A stretch of 64,000 nt of DNA from Paenibacillus massiliensis subsp. panacisoli DSM 21345 (lineage in GTDB: Bacteria; Bacillota; Bacilli; Paenibacillales; Paenibacillaceae), in the NCBI RefSeq assembly GCF_000426545.1, contig NZ_AUFO01000010.1, positions 62,001-126,000 of the forward strand, in the 5' to 3' direction. Position 1 is the stretch's first letter. Each line of letters begins with the position of its first letter. Both the position numbers and the translations under genes were made by a program. The notes under the pieces are model-generated. The model had not been told where the DNA came from and ran no database searches. It saw only the letters and a program-made list of their open reading frames with translations. Below, one piece after another: positions 9,568 through 19,036 of the stretch.

Positions 9568-11457
9568 ATGTACAAGCAACTGGTGATCAGCAATGACAAA
9601 GCGGTAGAGAGAGGAATAACCCGGCAGGTATTGGACCCTGAGAGTCGTTACTATGGCGGAACGATTGATCCGGCTACAGGAGTGGCCTGGGTTAATCACA
9701 CCACTGGGACACCAACCGAGATGTGCTACTGGGGAGCAGCGCTGGTTAACCCGGATTCGGCTTATTATAGGGATTGGGAGCTGCTGAAGCGCCTGCGCCT
9801 GGCGAGCGAGTATGTACTGCGTGCCCAGCATGAAGACGGCTCCATCTCGCCTGGCTGGACCAATTATCATTCCCCGCCGGATACAGCCTTTGTCGTCGTG
9901 GGATATGCCCAGCTCTATCAGCTTCTGCTGCAAGAGGATTGGGAGGAGCTGCAGCCTGTAACGGATAATATGAGACTCTTCCTGGAGCGGACCATACCTG
10001 TCCTCCTGACTGGAGGCTGTCATACTCCGAATCACCGCTGGGTGCTCTGTGCAGCGCTTGGCTTCCTATATCAGCTGTTCGGGCTGAAGTCGGCAGCGCA
10101 GCGTGCAGAACAGTGGATAGCTGAAGGAATGGATATCACACCGGATGGAGAATGGACGGAACGAAGCAATGGCATTTACAGTGCCGTCAGTGATATCATG
10201 CTTATTCATGCTGCACGTTTGCTGGATCGTCCTGACCTGCTGGAGCCCGTAAGGCTTAATCTGCGGATGATGGTGTACTTGGTTCATCCGAGTGGTGAGA
10301 TCGTTACGGATTACTCAGGCCGTCAGGATCTGGGGCATATGCATAATCTGGCGCCTTACTATTTGCCGTATGCGATCTTGGCGAGGCTCGACAGTGATCC
10401 ACTATTCGCGGGGATGGCTGAATGGGCAGGGCAATCACTGACAGATCCTGGCGTAAGCTCCGTCAATGCGCTCGTGCGTCTACTGCTGGAACCGGAGCTA
10501 CAGGAAGCTGGAGGTACAAGGGAGGAGCTAGATGTAGCTTACGCAAAGAGTGACGGCCAACGCATGGAGGATAAGGCAGAGATTGAAGGTACGGAGGATA
10601 AGGCAGGGGCAGAAGGCACGATAGCAGCTGTTCAAAATGCAATGGCGCTACTGCCTACTCAATATGATATTGTGCTGAATGAATTGTTCAAGCGAGCTGA
10701 CTATCTGGAACAGATGGATGCAGTTGGGCATCACGGACATATCTATCATAGTCGTCTTCATACGGATTTCGGCGCACCTGTAGCGCGGTTCCGGGATGGT
10801 GGAACGAGCGTAACCGTAATGACGGAGGTTCCCTCATTCTTTGCGCTTCGGCATGGAGCAGTGCGTTTGCTGGCTGTACAGCTAGCATCCTATTTCAATC
10901 CTGGATATGTCCCTATGCAGCAGTTGGACCGTATAGCTGAAGGCTATCGTCTGGTTGGGCAGCAGAAGAAGGGTTATTATGGTCCAGTCTCTGCCGAGCT
11001 ATTGCCAGATACATCACATTCATCTATCAGTCCATGGTATTTACTGCCGCATCAGAACCGCCAGCTTACGCATGAACAGACCTTCCAGGTTGAGGCCAAG
11101 ACGCTACGTACGGAGACAGGCTGGATATTGCATCTAGCGGCAAGTGAGCCTCAGGAGGTCATGGTGCAGCTGTCGTTCGTATTTGGCGATGAGGGTCACC
11201 TGTCCGGGGGAGAAATTCAGCAGACGGCGGAAGGGCATTACTTGTGGAAGGACGGCGCACTTCGTTACTCGTGTGGAGAGGACTGGATGGAACTGAGGGG
11301 CGGTGAGCTTGGTCATCTGGCTACGACGGTGCGTGAGGCCAAGCTGCCTGAGGAATGCAAGGTGGTGCTGGTCAACCTTATGACACCATTCGAGAAGACA
11401 GTTGAAATCAAGCTCTCTCCATCGCTGGAGGCTGGATCGGATCAGCGCTCTAACTAG
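9568..11457 (+). CDS. Unassigned toroid/beta-sandwich protein, possibly lyase- or hydrolase-like
   Basis: 629-residue protein with no signal peptide, so probably cytoplasmic. The first 300 or so residues look like repeated helical hairpins of an alpha/alpha toroid (RLASEYVLRAQHEDGSISPGW, HRWVLCAALGFLYQLFG). The second half looks beta-rich, with a conserved-looking HHGHIYHSRLHTDFGAPVARF and SFFALRHGAVRLLAVQLASYFNPGY. This order resembles heparinase II/III-like lyases, but I cannot identify catalytic residues. Around residues 325-350 an acidic low-complexity insert with a repeated EDKAxxEGT unit sits between the two parts. GGGAGG precedes the ATG, and a strong terminator follows. It follows the isomerase gene after 41 bp, so a joint role in degrading an imported glycan is inferred. 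Confidence 0.5.
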   Translation: MYKQLVISNDKAVERGITRQVLDPESRYYGGTIDPATGVAWVNHTTGTPTEMCYWGAALVNPDSAYYRDWELLKRLRLASEYVLRAQHEDGSISPGWTNYHSPPDTAFVVVGYAQLYQLLLQEDWEELQPVTDNMRLFLERTIPVLLTGGCHTPNHRWVLCAALGFLYQLFGLKSAAQRAEQWIAEGMDITPDGEWTERSNGIYSAVSDIMLIHAARLLDRPDLLEPVRLNLRMMVYLVHPSGEIVTDYSGRQDLGHMHNLAPYYLPYAILARLDSDPLFAGMAEWAGQSLTDPGVSSVNALVRLLLEPELQEAGGTREELDVAYAKSDGQRMEDKAEIEGTEDKAGAEGTIAAVQNAMALLPTQYDIVLNELFKRADYLEQMDAVGHHGHIYHSRLHTDFGAPVARFRDGGTSVTVMTEVPSFFALRHGAVRLLAVQLASYFNPGYVPMQQLDRIAEGYRLVGQQKKGYYGPVSAELLPDTSHSSISPWYLLPHQNRQLTHEQTFQVEAKTLRTETGWILHLAASEPQEVMVQLSFVFGDEGHLSGGEIQQTAEGHYLWKDGALRYSCGEDWMELRGGELGHLATTVREAKLPEECKVVLVNLMTPFEKTVEIKLSPSLEAGSDQRSN

Positions 11458-11827
11458 TCACCAAAGACTAAGTTATGGAGCTTAAGAATATGGCTCTTAC
11501 TCATATTAGTTATGATCATAACCTCAGAAATACCCGCTAGCCTTGTGGCTGAGCGGGTATCTTTTTGCCTATTTACCTATAAGCTTATTTATATTTATTA
11601 GTTTACTTATTTTTTTCCTATGCACCAATGTATCTCTGGGTATCTGTCGCAGACATACACTCTCTATTTCGCAGAGAAGCGGATGAGTAGTAGTTGTCGC
11701 TCACAAATGTTCGGCGAATGGTTAGTCACGGATCCCAAAGTTCTTAGAATATATTTACATCAGATGCAATTGTGCTTACAACAGTAAGAAGAATGTAGAC
11801 GGAGTAGTGAGGGAGGATGTGGGACTT
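11458..11827. other. Intergenic region between the toroid protein gene and ggt
   Basis: It contains the strong terminator at 11530-11566, then AT-rich sequence. I see no confident promoter hexamers or small gene. Confidence 0.5.
11530..11566 (+). terminator. Strong rho-independent terminator
   Basis: ATACCCGCT-AGCC (11530-11542) pairs with GGCT-G-AGCGGGTAT (11547-11560) around a TTGT loop, followed by TTTTT. It closes the 4.7-11.5 kb transport/catabolism unit. Confidence 0.88.
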
Positions 11828-13411
11828 ATGAAAACAGCACCTATAACGGGTACGAAGACAATGGTGGTCAGTCCACATTACCTGGCAAGCGCAGCTGGTG
11901 CGCGCATATTGGAGCAGGGCGGCAACGCTTTTGATGCCGCAGTGGTGGTAAGTGCTTGTCTTGCGGTAGTGTATCCGCACATGACGAGTGTCGGTGGGGA
12001 CGCCTTTTGGCTCACTTATAGCACCCACGAGGGCCGTGTTCGGGCGTACAATGCCAGTGGTCGCTCAGGCGGGCAGGTCTCGGCTGCCTGCTTCAGTGGT
12101 GAAGCGACTATTCCTCAGCGCGGCCCACGCAGTGCCCTAACGGTTCCCGGGATGGTTGATGGCTGGGATGCTGTGTTGCGCGAGTATGGCTCCATGACAT
12201 TATTCGAGGTGCTGCAGCCTGCGATCCAGTATGCCATGGAGGGGTTTCCGTTATCGCCAGACCAGCATAACCATACGAGAGAGCGAATGGAGGTGCTGCA
12301 GTCACAGCCACAGACGGCTGCGATCTATCTTCCGGGGGGCAAGGTACCTTCGATCGGTAGTCGCTTTGTGCAGTCAGCGTTGGGAAGCAGTCTACAGCAG
12401 ATTGCAGAGCAGGGACGGGATGCCTTCTATACAGGTTCCATCGGGCAGGACATTGTGCGCTCGCTGGCAGAGCAGGGTGGAATGTTGACATTGGAGGATT
12501 TTACAGCACATGCAGGAGAATGGGTGGAGCCCTTGCGCGGAAGCTATCGTGGGCTGGATATTTATCAGGCTCCTCCTAACTCACAGGGCTTTGTGGGCAT
12601 TATGGCACTTCAAATTCTGGAGAATGTTGAGCTCGGGCACATTCCACATGGCTCCTATGAGTACTATCATCTGCTGGTAGAAGCGCTCAAGCTGAGCTTT
12701 CAGGATCGCAACCGATATCTGACCGATCCCGACTTTGCTGCAATTCCACTGGAGCGACTACTTTCCAAGCCATATGCAAAGGAGCTGGCGTCCTCGATTG
12801 ATATGGAACGCGCCTTGTCTATGGATAGTCAACCCGTGGGCAGTGATACAGCCTATGCGGCAGTCGTCGATGCAGAAGGAAATGCTGTCTCCTTCATTCA
12901 AAGTCTGTATTTCGAATTTGGATCGGCGGTAGTTGGCGGAAATACCGGAATTCTGCTCCAAAACCGCGGCTCCTTCTTCTCGCTGGATGACACGCATGTG
13001 AACAGATTGGAGCCGAATAAACGAACGTTTCATACACTCATGCCTGCTTTGGCCTGTCGCCATGGACGACCTTATATTCTGTACGGTACACAAGGCGGAG
13101 AAGGCCAGCCGCAGACGCAGACAGCGCTCCTAACCCGTATCGTGGATTATGGTCTGGACCCGCAGGCAGCGATAGATGCACCACGCTGGGTATGGGGCAG
13201 AACATGGGGGGAAGCAACGCAGGAGCTGAGGCTGGAAGGTCGCATATCTGCGGATGTGGCACATCGTCTGCAACAGGCTGGGCATATCGTCCGAATGATG
13301 GAGGATTACGCTGGGGCAGCTGGGCATGCGCATGCGATTGTCATTGATGAGCATGGCTTCCGGCTTGGAGGAACAGATCCTCGTTGTGACGGCGCAGCCA
13401 TAGGGTGGTGA
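11828..13411 (+). CDS. ggt: Gamma-glutamyltransferase, cytoplasmic YwrD-like type
   Basis: N-terminal nucleophile hydrolase acting on gamma-glutamyl bonds (glutathione or other gamma-glutamyl compounds). The family self-cleaves before a catalytic Thr. Here that Thr lies in SDTAYAAVVDAEGNAVSFIQS, aligned with the TTHYSVVD motif of classical enzymes. The proenzyme starts with PHYLASAAGARILEQGGNAFDAAV and has the conserved SVGGDAFWL and NRGSFFSLDD blocks. There is no signal peptide, so it should stay in the cytoplasm, unlike secreted Ggt; this matches the YwrD subgroup. The ATG at 11828 has GGGAGG 11 nt upstream; an in-frame GTG at 11807 lies before that site and is less likely. It appears monocistronic. 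Confidence 0.88.
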   Translation: MKTAPITGTKTMVVSPHYLASAAGARILEQGGNAFDAAVVVSACLAVVYPHMTSVGGDAFWLTYSTHEGRVRAYNASGRSGGQVSAACFSGEATIPQRGPRSALTVPGMVDGWDAVLREYGSMTLFEVLQPAIQYAMEGFPLSPDQHNHTRERMEVLQSQPQTAAIYLPGGKVPSIGSRFVQSALGSSLQQIAEQGRDAFYTGSIGQDIVRSLAEQGGMLTLEDFTAHAGEWVEPLRGSYRGLDIYQAPPNSQGFVGIMALQILENVELGHIPHGSYEYYHLLVEALKLSFQDRNRYLTDPDFAAIPLERLLSKPYAKELASSIDMERALSMDSQPVGSDTAYAAVVDAEGNAVSFIQSLYFEFGSAVVGGNTGILLQNRGSFFSLDDTHVNRLEPNKRTFHTLMPALACRHGRPYILYGTQGGEGQPQTQTALLTRIVDYGLDPQAAIDAPRWVWGRTWGEATQELRLEGRISADVAHRLQQAGHIVRMMEDYAGAAGHAHAIVIDEHGFRLGGTDPRCDGAAIGW

Positions 13412-13578
13412 GGAGATACTTCTGCCAGCCAAACGCGGTCTGTCTTTTATGCAAATACGTTGAAAGACGTTTTTCGCATGGGGTTCTTACTAGCTAATAA
13501 CAGATGATACAGGAAGTCGGTAAAGCAAGGAAGCTTCAGCCTATGGATGAGGCAGGACGTTTCAACGAGAGCGGGGTG

Positions 13579-13587
13579 TGGTATGAT
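13579..13587 (+). promoter_or_regulatory. Possible extended -10 promoter for rarA
   Basis: TGG followed by TATGAT (13582-13587), about 28 bp before the start codon. A TTCAAC at 13561 is spaced only 15 bp away, so the -35 box is doubtful. Confidence 0.3.
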
Positions 13588-13614
13588 GAAGGGAATCAGG
13601 TAAGGAAGTGATGA

Positions 13615-14934
13615 ATGATGGATTTATTCTCTTATCAACAGGATGCTCAGCCACAGGGTCGCTTGCTCGCTGATCGGATGCGGCCAGAGCGGCTTGATGA
13701 ATATATCGGACAAGAGCATATTATCGGACCAGGCAAGCTGCTGCGCAGAGCGATTGAGGCCGATCAGGTGTCGTCGATTCTGCTGTACGGTCCTCCAGGC
13801 TGCGGGAAGACAACGCTGGCTCACATCATATCGCGGCATACACAAGGACAATTCGTGCGGCTCAATGCTGTCGATGCCTCTGTGAAGGATGTACGTGAGG
13901 TCATTGAGCAGGCGCACAGCAACAAAGCGTTGTACGGAACCAAGACAATCCTGTTCCTGGACGAGGTTCATCGCTTCAACAGCTCCCGTCAGGATGCACT
14001 GCTACCAGCTGTGGAGAAAGGAACGATCACCTTCATAGGCGCAACTACCGAGAACCCGTTTCATTATGTAAACGGGGCCTTGATGAGCCGTTCTACACTG
14101 TTCCAGCTGGAGTCGCTGAACAAGGAGCATTCCTTGCTGGCGATGAGACGAGCCTTGCTGGATCAGGACAAGGGGCTGGGCTTCATGCAGCTTAGCACGG
14201 ACGAGGAGGCCCTTGTGCACATTGCTACCATGGCGAATGGGGATATCAGGCGAGCACTGAATGCGCTAGAGCTGGCAGCGATGACCACTCCACCAGAGCA
14301 GGATGGTACGGTTCATATTACACTTGCAGTGGCGGAGGAATCCATTCGTCGCCCGATTGTGAGGGCAGATGAGTCGACGCAGTACGATGTACTGTCTGCT
14401 TTTCACAAAAGTATTCGCGGCTCCAGTGACGCAGCTCTATTCTGGTTCTTGTACGCCGTCGAAAAGCTGGGCATGGACCCAATGACGTTCATACGGCGTT
14501 TGATTGCGGCCAGCAGTGAGGATATCGGGCTCGCGAACCCGCAGGCGATGGTACAGGCGGTCAGTGCACTGGATGCCTATCGAAACAACGGGTGGCCGGA
14601 GGCCAAGCTGAACATTGCACAAGCCATCCTGTTCGCCGTCGAAAGTCCAAAGTCGAATGCCGTCTATACGGCTATTTCCAATGCCATGAGTGCCATGGAC
14701 GAGGTCAGATCAGCCGAGGTACCGCTTCACCTACGTGATACGCACTATAAAGGTGCTGAGAAGCTGGGGCATCAGGGGTATCAATACCCGCATAATTATC
14801 CAAATCATTATGTGAAGCAGCAATATCTGCCCGACTCGCTTGCTGGTAGGAGCTTCTACGCCGCTACAGAGCAGGGGAATGAGAACAAGATTAAGCAAAA
14901 TCAGCAATGGCGCCGCGGCCAGGACCAATCCTAG
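13615..14934 (+). CDS. rarA: Replication-associated recombination protein A (AAA+ ATPase)
   Basis: RarA/MgsA, a clamp-loader-like AAA+ ATPase acting at stalled replication forks. 439 residues, normal for the family. Walker A is GPPGCGKTTLA, Walker B is ILFLDEVHRFN, sensor 1 is FIGATTENP, and the C-terminal tetramerisation domain has DPMTFIRRLIAASSEDIGLANP. AAGGAAG precedes the tandem ATG start. In Bacillus rarA is followed by cymR, iscS and mnmA. Here cymR is 10.8 kb away and mnmA is inverted, so this gene marks the left edge of a broken-up conserved block. Confidence 0.95.
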   Translation: MMDLFSYQQDAQPQGRLLADRMRPERLDEYIGQEHIIGPGKLLRRAIEADQVSSILLYGPPGCGKTTLAHIISRHTQGQFVRLNAVDASVKDVREVIEQAHSNKALYGTKTILFLDEVHRFNSSRQDALLPAVEKGTITFIGATTENPFHYVNGALMSRSTLFQLESLNKEHSLLAMRRALLDQDKGLGFMQLSTDEEALVHIATMANGDIRRALNALELAAMTTPPEQDGTVHITLAVAEESIRRPIVRADESTQYDVLSAFHKSIRGSSDAALFWFLYAVEKLGMDPMTFIRRLIAASSEDIGLANPQAMVQAVSALDAYRNNGWPEAKLNIAQAILFAVESPKSNAVYTAISNAMSAMDEVRSAEVPLHLRDTHYKGAEKLGHQGYQYPHNYPNHYVKQQYLPDSLAGRSFYAATEQGNENKIKQNQQWRRGQDQS

Positions 14935-14949
14935 AGGAGTGTCGAACGA

Positions 14950-15372
14950 ATGAAGGATATAGTGTATCTGGGGATTGGTGGCTGGTTAGGAGCCTGGGCG
15001 CGTTATGGACTACAGTTGGCTATTCCACAGCCAGAGAACGGGTTCCCGGCAGCGGTACTGACGATTAATCTTGTGGGCTGCCTGTTCCTCGGCTGGTTCT
15101 TCACGGTAGCTCTGCGTTCCTCCAGAATCACTCCCCGAGTAAGATTGATGATTGGAACTGGGTTCACCGGAGCCTTTACGACCTTTTCTACCTTCGCGGT
15201 GGATATCCTTCATCTCTTCATGCTTGGACAAATTATAGAGCCACTAGTATATATGCTAACCAGTCTGGTCGGAGGGATAGTGCTGGCCTGGGCTGGTATT
15301 CGTCTGGGTATGTACATGAATGAACGGCTGATGATGCGGGATGGTTCCTCCAGGAAAGGAGAGGGCGTATAA
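14950..15372 (+). CDS. crcB: Fluoride channel subunit FluC/CrcB, first copy
   Basis: Small four-span membrane protein of the Fluc fluoride-exporting channel family, 140 residues. Signature elements: GGWLGAWARYGLQL in the first span, TINLVGCLFLGWFF with the pore Asn, and TGFTGAFTTFSTFAVD with the TTFSTF pore phenylalanines. It starts 15 bp after rarA and its stop codon overlaps the start of the second copy by one base, so the two are translationally coupled. Paired genes of this kind usually encode a heterodimeric channel. The 15-bp gap has no space for a fluoride riboswitch. Confidence 0.92.
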   Translation: MKDIVYLGIGGWLGAWARYGLQLAIPQPENGFPAAVLTINLVGCLFLGWFFTVALRSSRITPRVRLMIGTGFTGAFTTFSTFAVDILHLFMLGQIIEPLVYMLTSLVGGIVLAWAGIRLGMYMNERLMMRDGSSRKGEGV

Positions 15373-15740
15373 TGCTGCTGTGGATCGGTCTGGGAGGCGT
15401 TGCAGGGGCAATCTGCCGTTACCGTCTTGGATTGTGGGCGGGAAGCCACTGGGGAACGGCCTTTCCCTGGGGAACCTTCCTCATTAATATCAGTGGCTCT
15501 GCCCTGCTGGGAATGCTTTTCATGCTGCATGAGACTGCTGCGTTGTCGTCAGCGCTGTGGGGGCTGCTCGGCATTGGCTTTTGCGGAGCATATACGACAT
15601 TCTCAACGTTCGGCTACGAGACTGTACAGCTGTTAGAGAAAGGACAGTACGGACGAGCAGTCCTGTATGTATTAGGTTCGACAGTACTGGCTGTAGCTGC
15701 TGCTGGCTTGGGCATGTTATTCATGTGGTTCCTGAGTTGA
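15372..15740 (+). CDS. crcB: Fluoride channel subunit FluC/CrcB, second copy
   Basis: 122-residue partner of the preceding FluC subunit, with four predicted membrane spans. Motifs: GGVAGAICRYRLGL, TFLINISGSALLGMLF with the pore Asn, and IGFCGAYTTFSTFGYE. The two copies differ enough to suggest a heterodimer rather than a recent duplication. A short T-tailed hairpin follows at 15771. Confidence 0.92.
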   Translation: MLLWIGLGGVAGAICRYRLGLWAGSHWGTAFPWGTFLINISGSALLGMLFMLHETAALSSALWGLLGIGFCGAYTTFSTFGYETVQLLEKGQYGRAVLYVLGSTVLAVAAAGLGMLFMWFLS

Positions 15741-15770
15741 GCCGCCAAGAAACGTAGCGGAGGGCATAGG

Positions 15771-15794
15771 ACGCTTCATATTAGGCGTTTTTTT
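15771..15794 (+). terminator. Probable terminator after the fluC pair
   Basis: ACGCTT pairs with AGGCGT (one G-T pair) around a short loop, followed by seven T residues. The stem is short, but the T run is convincing. Confidence 0.6.
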
Positions 15795-15902
15795 GCTTCT
15801 ATCATGATCATTAATACACATTGTACACCTTCCGCCGCATTTGAATGAAGGTACGAATCAGCATTCTCAGCTTGTTAAGGTTCAATAAATAATACCAGAA
15901 CT

Positions 15903-15940
15903 AACACCCTTATCCCATTCATATGCAGGATAAGGGTGTT
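15903..15940. terminator. Perfect 13-bp inverted repeat between convergent genes
   Basis: AACACCCTTATCC (15903-15915) and GGATAAGGGTGTT (15928-15940) are perfectly complementary across a 12-nt loop. It lies between the convergent fluC and gntR transcription units and is probably a bidirectional terminator, although neither side has a T tract. Confidence 0.5.
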
Positions 15941-16002
15941 AAGCATGTATTCGATTGAACATATTGCCCAGGATATTGATACCCGGGTACAGACATTCCT
16001 AT

Positions 16003-16719
16003 TTACTTACGTTCCCTGCGAACCCAGAACTGGAAGACGTCACTTCTTAAATAATCAAAGGAATATAGCACTTCCCGATTCTGCTGATCATAATGCAATT
16101 GTTTCATTAGAAGAACCGGAGTGTCTTCCTGATGATTCTTCAATCGCATCGCATGTTTGTCCTTTTTGGAAGGAACCACTAGCTCTGTGTCAGCTCTCGC
16201 AATATAAATTTTGCACTTTTCCTCCAAAAAGTTAAATAAGGAACCTGAGAAGTCTATTCGTTCAAAAGCATCTCCTACCAGAACCTTAGGCATGATGTTA
16301 ACCGAATAGGTGACGGCTTCCCCGTCTGCATATCGAATTCTCTCCACCTTCACAACTCGGGAACCCTCTTCGATGTTCAGCGTATCAGCCCATTCCTTGG
16401 TGCATTCCACTTCTCCGATCATTTCCTTACGATCCGTTTCAGTTAAGCCCTCCAGCTTGATCATCGTTCCAATGCTCTGAAGAAACTCCAGACGACTGGG
16501 GATGCTTGGCAGCGGTTTAATTACAAAGGTGCCCACCCCATGCCTTACGAGCAGCTTGCCATCTTGCTCCAATAGCTTGATTGCTGCGCGAAGCGTCTCT
16601 CTGCTGACACCGAAATGCTTGGCCAGTTCATATTCGGAAGGCAGTTTTTGTCCCACATTCCATATCTTGCTTTCAATCATCGTTTCCAATTCATGCTTGA
16701 TATGTTGATAGCCTCCCAA
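16003..16719 (-). CDS. GntR-family transcriptional regulator with UTRA domain
   Basis: 238-residue repressor-type regulator of the HutC subfamily. The winged helix lies in residues 1-70 (LPSEYELAKHFGVSRETLRAAIKLLEQDGKLLVRHGVGTFV), followed by a UTRA effector domain (VKVERIRYADGEAVTYSVNIMP, VPVLLMKQLHYD-like end) that binds a small ligand, often a sugar phosphate. Translation starts at TTG 16719 with GAGG 8 nt upstream; the next in-frame codon upstream is a stop. It is the last gene of the minus-strand sugar importer unit, 154 bp beyond the second permease, and probably controls it through the GTCTAGAC/GTCTATAC site at 19899-19914. Confidence 0.85.
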   Translation of the reverse strand: MGGYQHIKHELETMIESKIWNVGQKLPSEYELAKHFGVSRETLRAAIKLLEQDGKLLVRHGVGTFVIKPLPSIPSRLEFLQSIGTMIKLEGLTETDRKEMIGEVECTKEWADTLNIEEGSRVVKVERIRYADGEAVTYSVNIMPKVLVGDAFERIDFSGSLFNFLEEKCKIYIARADTELVVPSKKDKHAMRLKNHQEDTPVLLMKQLHYDQQNREVLYSFDYLRSDVFQFWVRRERK

Positions 16720-16873
16720 TTATTCAACCTCATCTCCTGTAGTTTTCACTTAGAATTGGAGCGGAAGGATCGTTTAATCCGCTCTTCTGAACGTATTACG
16801 GCAGTTGTATATGGAGGATGACCTCTCCAACAGGCACATGATGCAGAATGGGGAGTACACCGCCAGGCCTACT

Positions 16874-17746
16874 TTATGAAGTTCCTCCCATCGAACGCTT
16901 GATGTAGAACACGGAGAACACTAGGACCAGCATGACCATGATTACCGATGCTGCTGCTCCGTAGCCAATCTGCAGATTGTACACGCCTTGCTTGTAAATG
17001 TACTGTGTAATTGTTGTCGTAGAATTTGCTGGCCCGCCACCGGTTAAGATATTGACTTTATCAAATAGCCGGAACGTATCTATCGTCCGTAGCAGTATGA
17101 CCATGAACAAGGTCGGCATAATATTCGGTAGTGTAATATGAATGAACATACGCAGCTTGCCTGCACCGTCTACTTTTGCAGCCTCAAATTGTGAACGTGG
17201 AACCGACTGTAGACCTGCATATAACAATAGGAAGGCAAACGGTGTCCATTGCCAAATATCAATGAATAAAATGGCATTGAAGGCAATGTTAATGTCCATC
17301 AGGAAGTTAAACGGCCCGCCACCGAACCAGTGGAGCAGATGGTTAACAATACCGTTATGATTGCTGAGCATCATTTGCCAGATTAATGCCACTGTAACCG
17401 GTGGTAGCAAAGATGGGATTAGCATTGTAATCCGCAGCACCTTTTGTCCGCGTCTCAGGCTCTCAATAAGCACAGCGATTCCAAGGCCCAGAGCCGTTTC
17501 AATAGAAACGGCCAGGATCATGAATTTAATTGTATTCCAGACGGCTTGGAGGAACTGCTCATCCTGAAGGATCTTGATATAATTACTGAATCCAATGAAC
17601 TGCTTGTCATCGGTTGCCAGGTAATAATAATCGGTGAAGCTGTTGGTAACGGTAAAGATAAACGGAAACACGGTCACGCCAAGCAATAACAATGTTACGG
17701 GTGCCAGCATCGCCCATTGAAAGCCTCGTTTACTAGCCAAGTTCAT
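16874..17746 (-). CDS. Sugar ABC transporter permease (MalF/UgpA-like)
   Basis: 290-residue permease of a CUT1 importer with about six spans. EAA loop: FEAAKVDGAGKLRMFIHITLPNIMP. It begins with ASKRGFQWAMLAPVTLLLLGVTVFPFIF, the standard first span of the MalF/UgpA group. AAAGGAG precedes the ATG at 17746. It follows the binding-protein gene by 28 bp. The order permease, binding protein, permease, regulator is less common than binding protein first. Confidence 0.9.
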   Translation of the reverse strand: MNLASKRGFQWAMLAPVTLLLLGVTVFPFIFTVTNSFTDYYYLATDDKQFIGFSNYIKILQDEQFLQAVWNTIKFMILAVSIETALGLGIAVLIESLRRGQKVLRITMLIPSLLPPVTVALIWQMMLSNHNGIVNHLLHWFGGGPFNFLMDINIAFNAILFIDIWQWTPFAFLLLYAGLQSVPRSQFEAAKVDGAGKLRMFIHITLPNIMPTLFMVILLRTIDTFRLFDKVNILTGGGPANSTTTITQYIYKQGVYNLQIGYGAAASVIMVMLVLVFSVFYIKRSMGGTS

Positions 17747-17774
17747 TCCACTCCTTTAATTTTGAATGAACCTC

Positions 17775-19022
17775 TTATTGCATGATGTCATTCATCGCCT
17801 TGTTGGCATCCGCCAGTGCTTTATCCACTGTTTTTGTGCCGGCAATAGCTGCGGACAATTCAGCGCCGAGTGCCTCTTCGACTTGCGACCATTTTGCTGT
17901 TCTTGGTCTGGCTACGGAGTTTTGCAACGCCTCTAGCATGACAGGGAAGTGCTTATACTTTGCGACAAGCTCGGCATCCTGATAGACACTCTTCCGAGTA
18001 GGTACGCCACCATGCTCAACCATTTGTTTTTGCGTGTCGCTACTCGTGATAAAGGTCAAGAATTCAGCAGCAAGCTCCGGGTTATGTGAGTTGGCAGTTA
18101 CACCCATCATCCAGTTACCAATCATACCTGTAGATACGGATTGAGCGTCAGATGATGCTTTGGCCGGGATCGCAGCATAGTTTGCACTTGCTGTCTCGCC
18201 TTTGATGAACCATGATGGCCAGCCTAGAGCCATTGCAGCACGACCTTCCGAGACGGAGCCAACGATGTCAGTATTTTCAAAGTTCTCACCAACAGCAAGC
18301 AGCCCAATGTACGTTTCTAATGCTTGTCTACCAGCCTCGGAGTCGATTTGTGCCTTCCAGTTATCATCGAAGATCTGGCCGCCATACGCCCAGAACAGAG
18401 GCAAGAAATCAGACACAATCGGATTTCCTTGCTGACCACGGATCACGTAGCCTGCAGTCCCATCCTTAGCATGGATGGCTTTGGCCATCTCAAGCACATC
18501 CGCCCAGTTCGTCGGAACATCGTAATTATGGCTAGTGAGCAGCTCTTGGTTGTAGAAGAATAGCTGTACGTTACCCGAGAAAGGTAAAGCATACAGATCA
18601 CCAGTAGCATAGGGAGACTTGCCGAGCGCAAGAGAGGACTCCTCAAAGTCAGCATCTTCCTGGATTCCGAGGTCAGACAGCTTGGCGAAGATACCTGCTT
18701 CACTGAATTGAGGCATCCATGGGTCGTCAGCCATAATCAGGTCATATGCGCCATTGCTATTTTTGGCATCGAGTGATATTTTCTGCTTCAAATCTGCCGA
18801 TTCCAGTCCGATAATATCAACCTTTACATTGTGCGTGGCTTCGAATGATTCTTTTACTGCATTCATCGCATCGACATGGGAGCCACCTCTGGCAGCGACG
18901 ACTAGTTTTTCTGCTCCCTGGCTCGGACTTTGCCCCATAGCCGGCTCTTGAGATTGACATCCAGTGAATATCACCGCCGTTGTTAACAACGTACTCAGCA
19001 TATACGACATCTTTTTTCTCAT
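17775..19022 (-). CDS. Sugar ABC transporter solute-binding lipoprotein (MalE/UgpB-like)
   Basis: 415-residue extracellular binding lipoprotein of the CUT1 family. The signal peptide MRKKMSYMLSTLLTTAVI ends in the lipobox FTGC, so it is lipid-anchored. The mature part has the usual YDLIMADDPWMPQFSEAG, VPTNWADVLEMAKAI and GWPSWFIKG-type landmarks of family 1 binding proteins. It lies between its two permeases on the minus strand. No ATPase gene is adjacent, so a shared MsmX-type ATPase is expected. Substrate not determinable. Confidence 0.9.
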   Translation of the reverse strand: MRKKMSYMLSTLLTTAVIFTGCQSQEPAMGQSPSQGAEKLVVAARGGSHVDAMNAVKESFEATHNVKVDIIGLESADLKQKISLDAKNSNGAYDLIMADDPWMPQFSEAGIFAKLSDLGIQEDADFEESSLALGKSPYATGDLYALPFSGNVQLFFYNQELLTSHNYDVPTNWADVLEMAKAIHAKDGTAGYVIRGQQGNPIVSDFLPLFWAYGGQIFDDNWKAQIDSEAGRQALETYIGLLAVGENFENTDIVGSVSEGRAAMALGWPSWFIKGETASANYAAIPAKASSDAQSVSTGMIGNWMMGVTANSHNPELAAEFLTFITSSDTQKQMVEHGGVPTRKSVYQDAELVAKYKHFPVMLEALQNSVARPRTAKWSQVEEALGAELSAAIAGTKTVDKALADANKAMNDIMQ

Positions 19023-19036
19023 TTTTATCTCATCTC

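Noticed and set aside
14935..14949. Fluoride riboswitch before the fluC pair
   Set aside because: Only 15 bp separate rarA from the first fluC gene, with no room for the motif, and none was seen upstream of rarA.
16759..16784. GAGCGGA/TCCGCTC inverted repeat between the permease and gntR as a terminator
   Set aside because: No T run on either strand; it may be an mRNA stem, but nothing decides its role.
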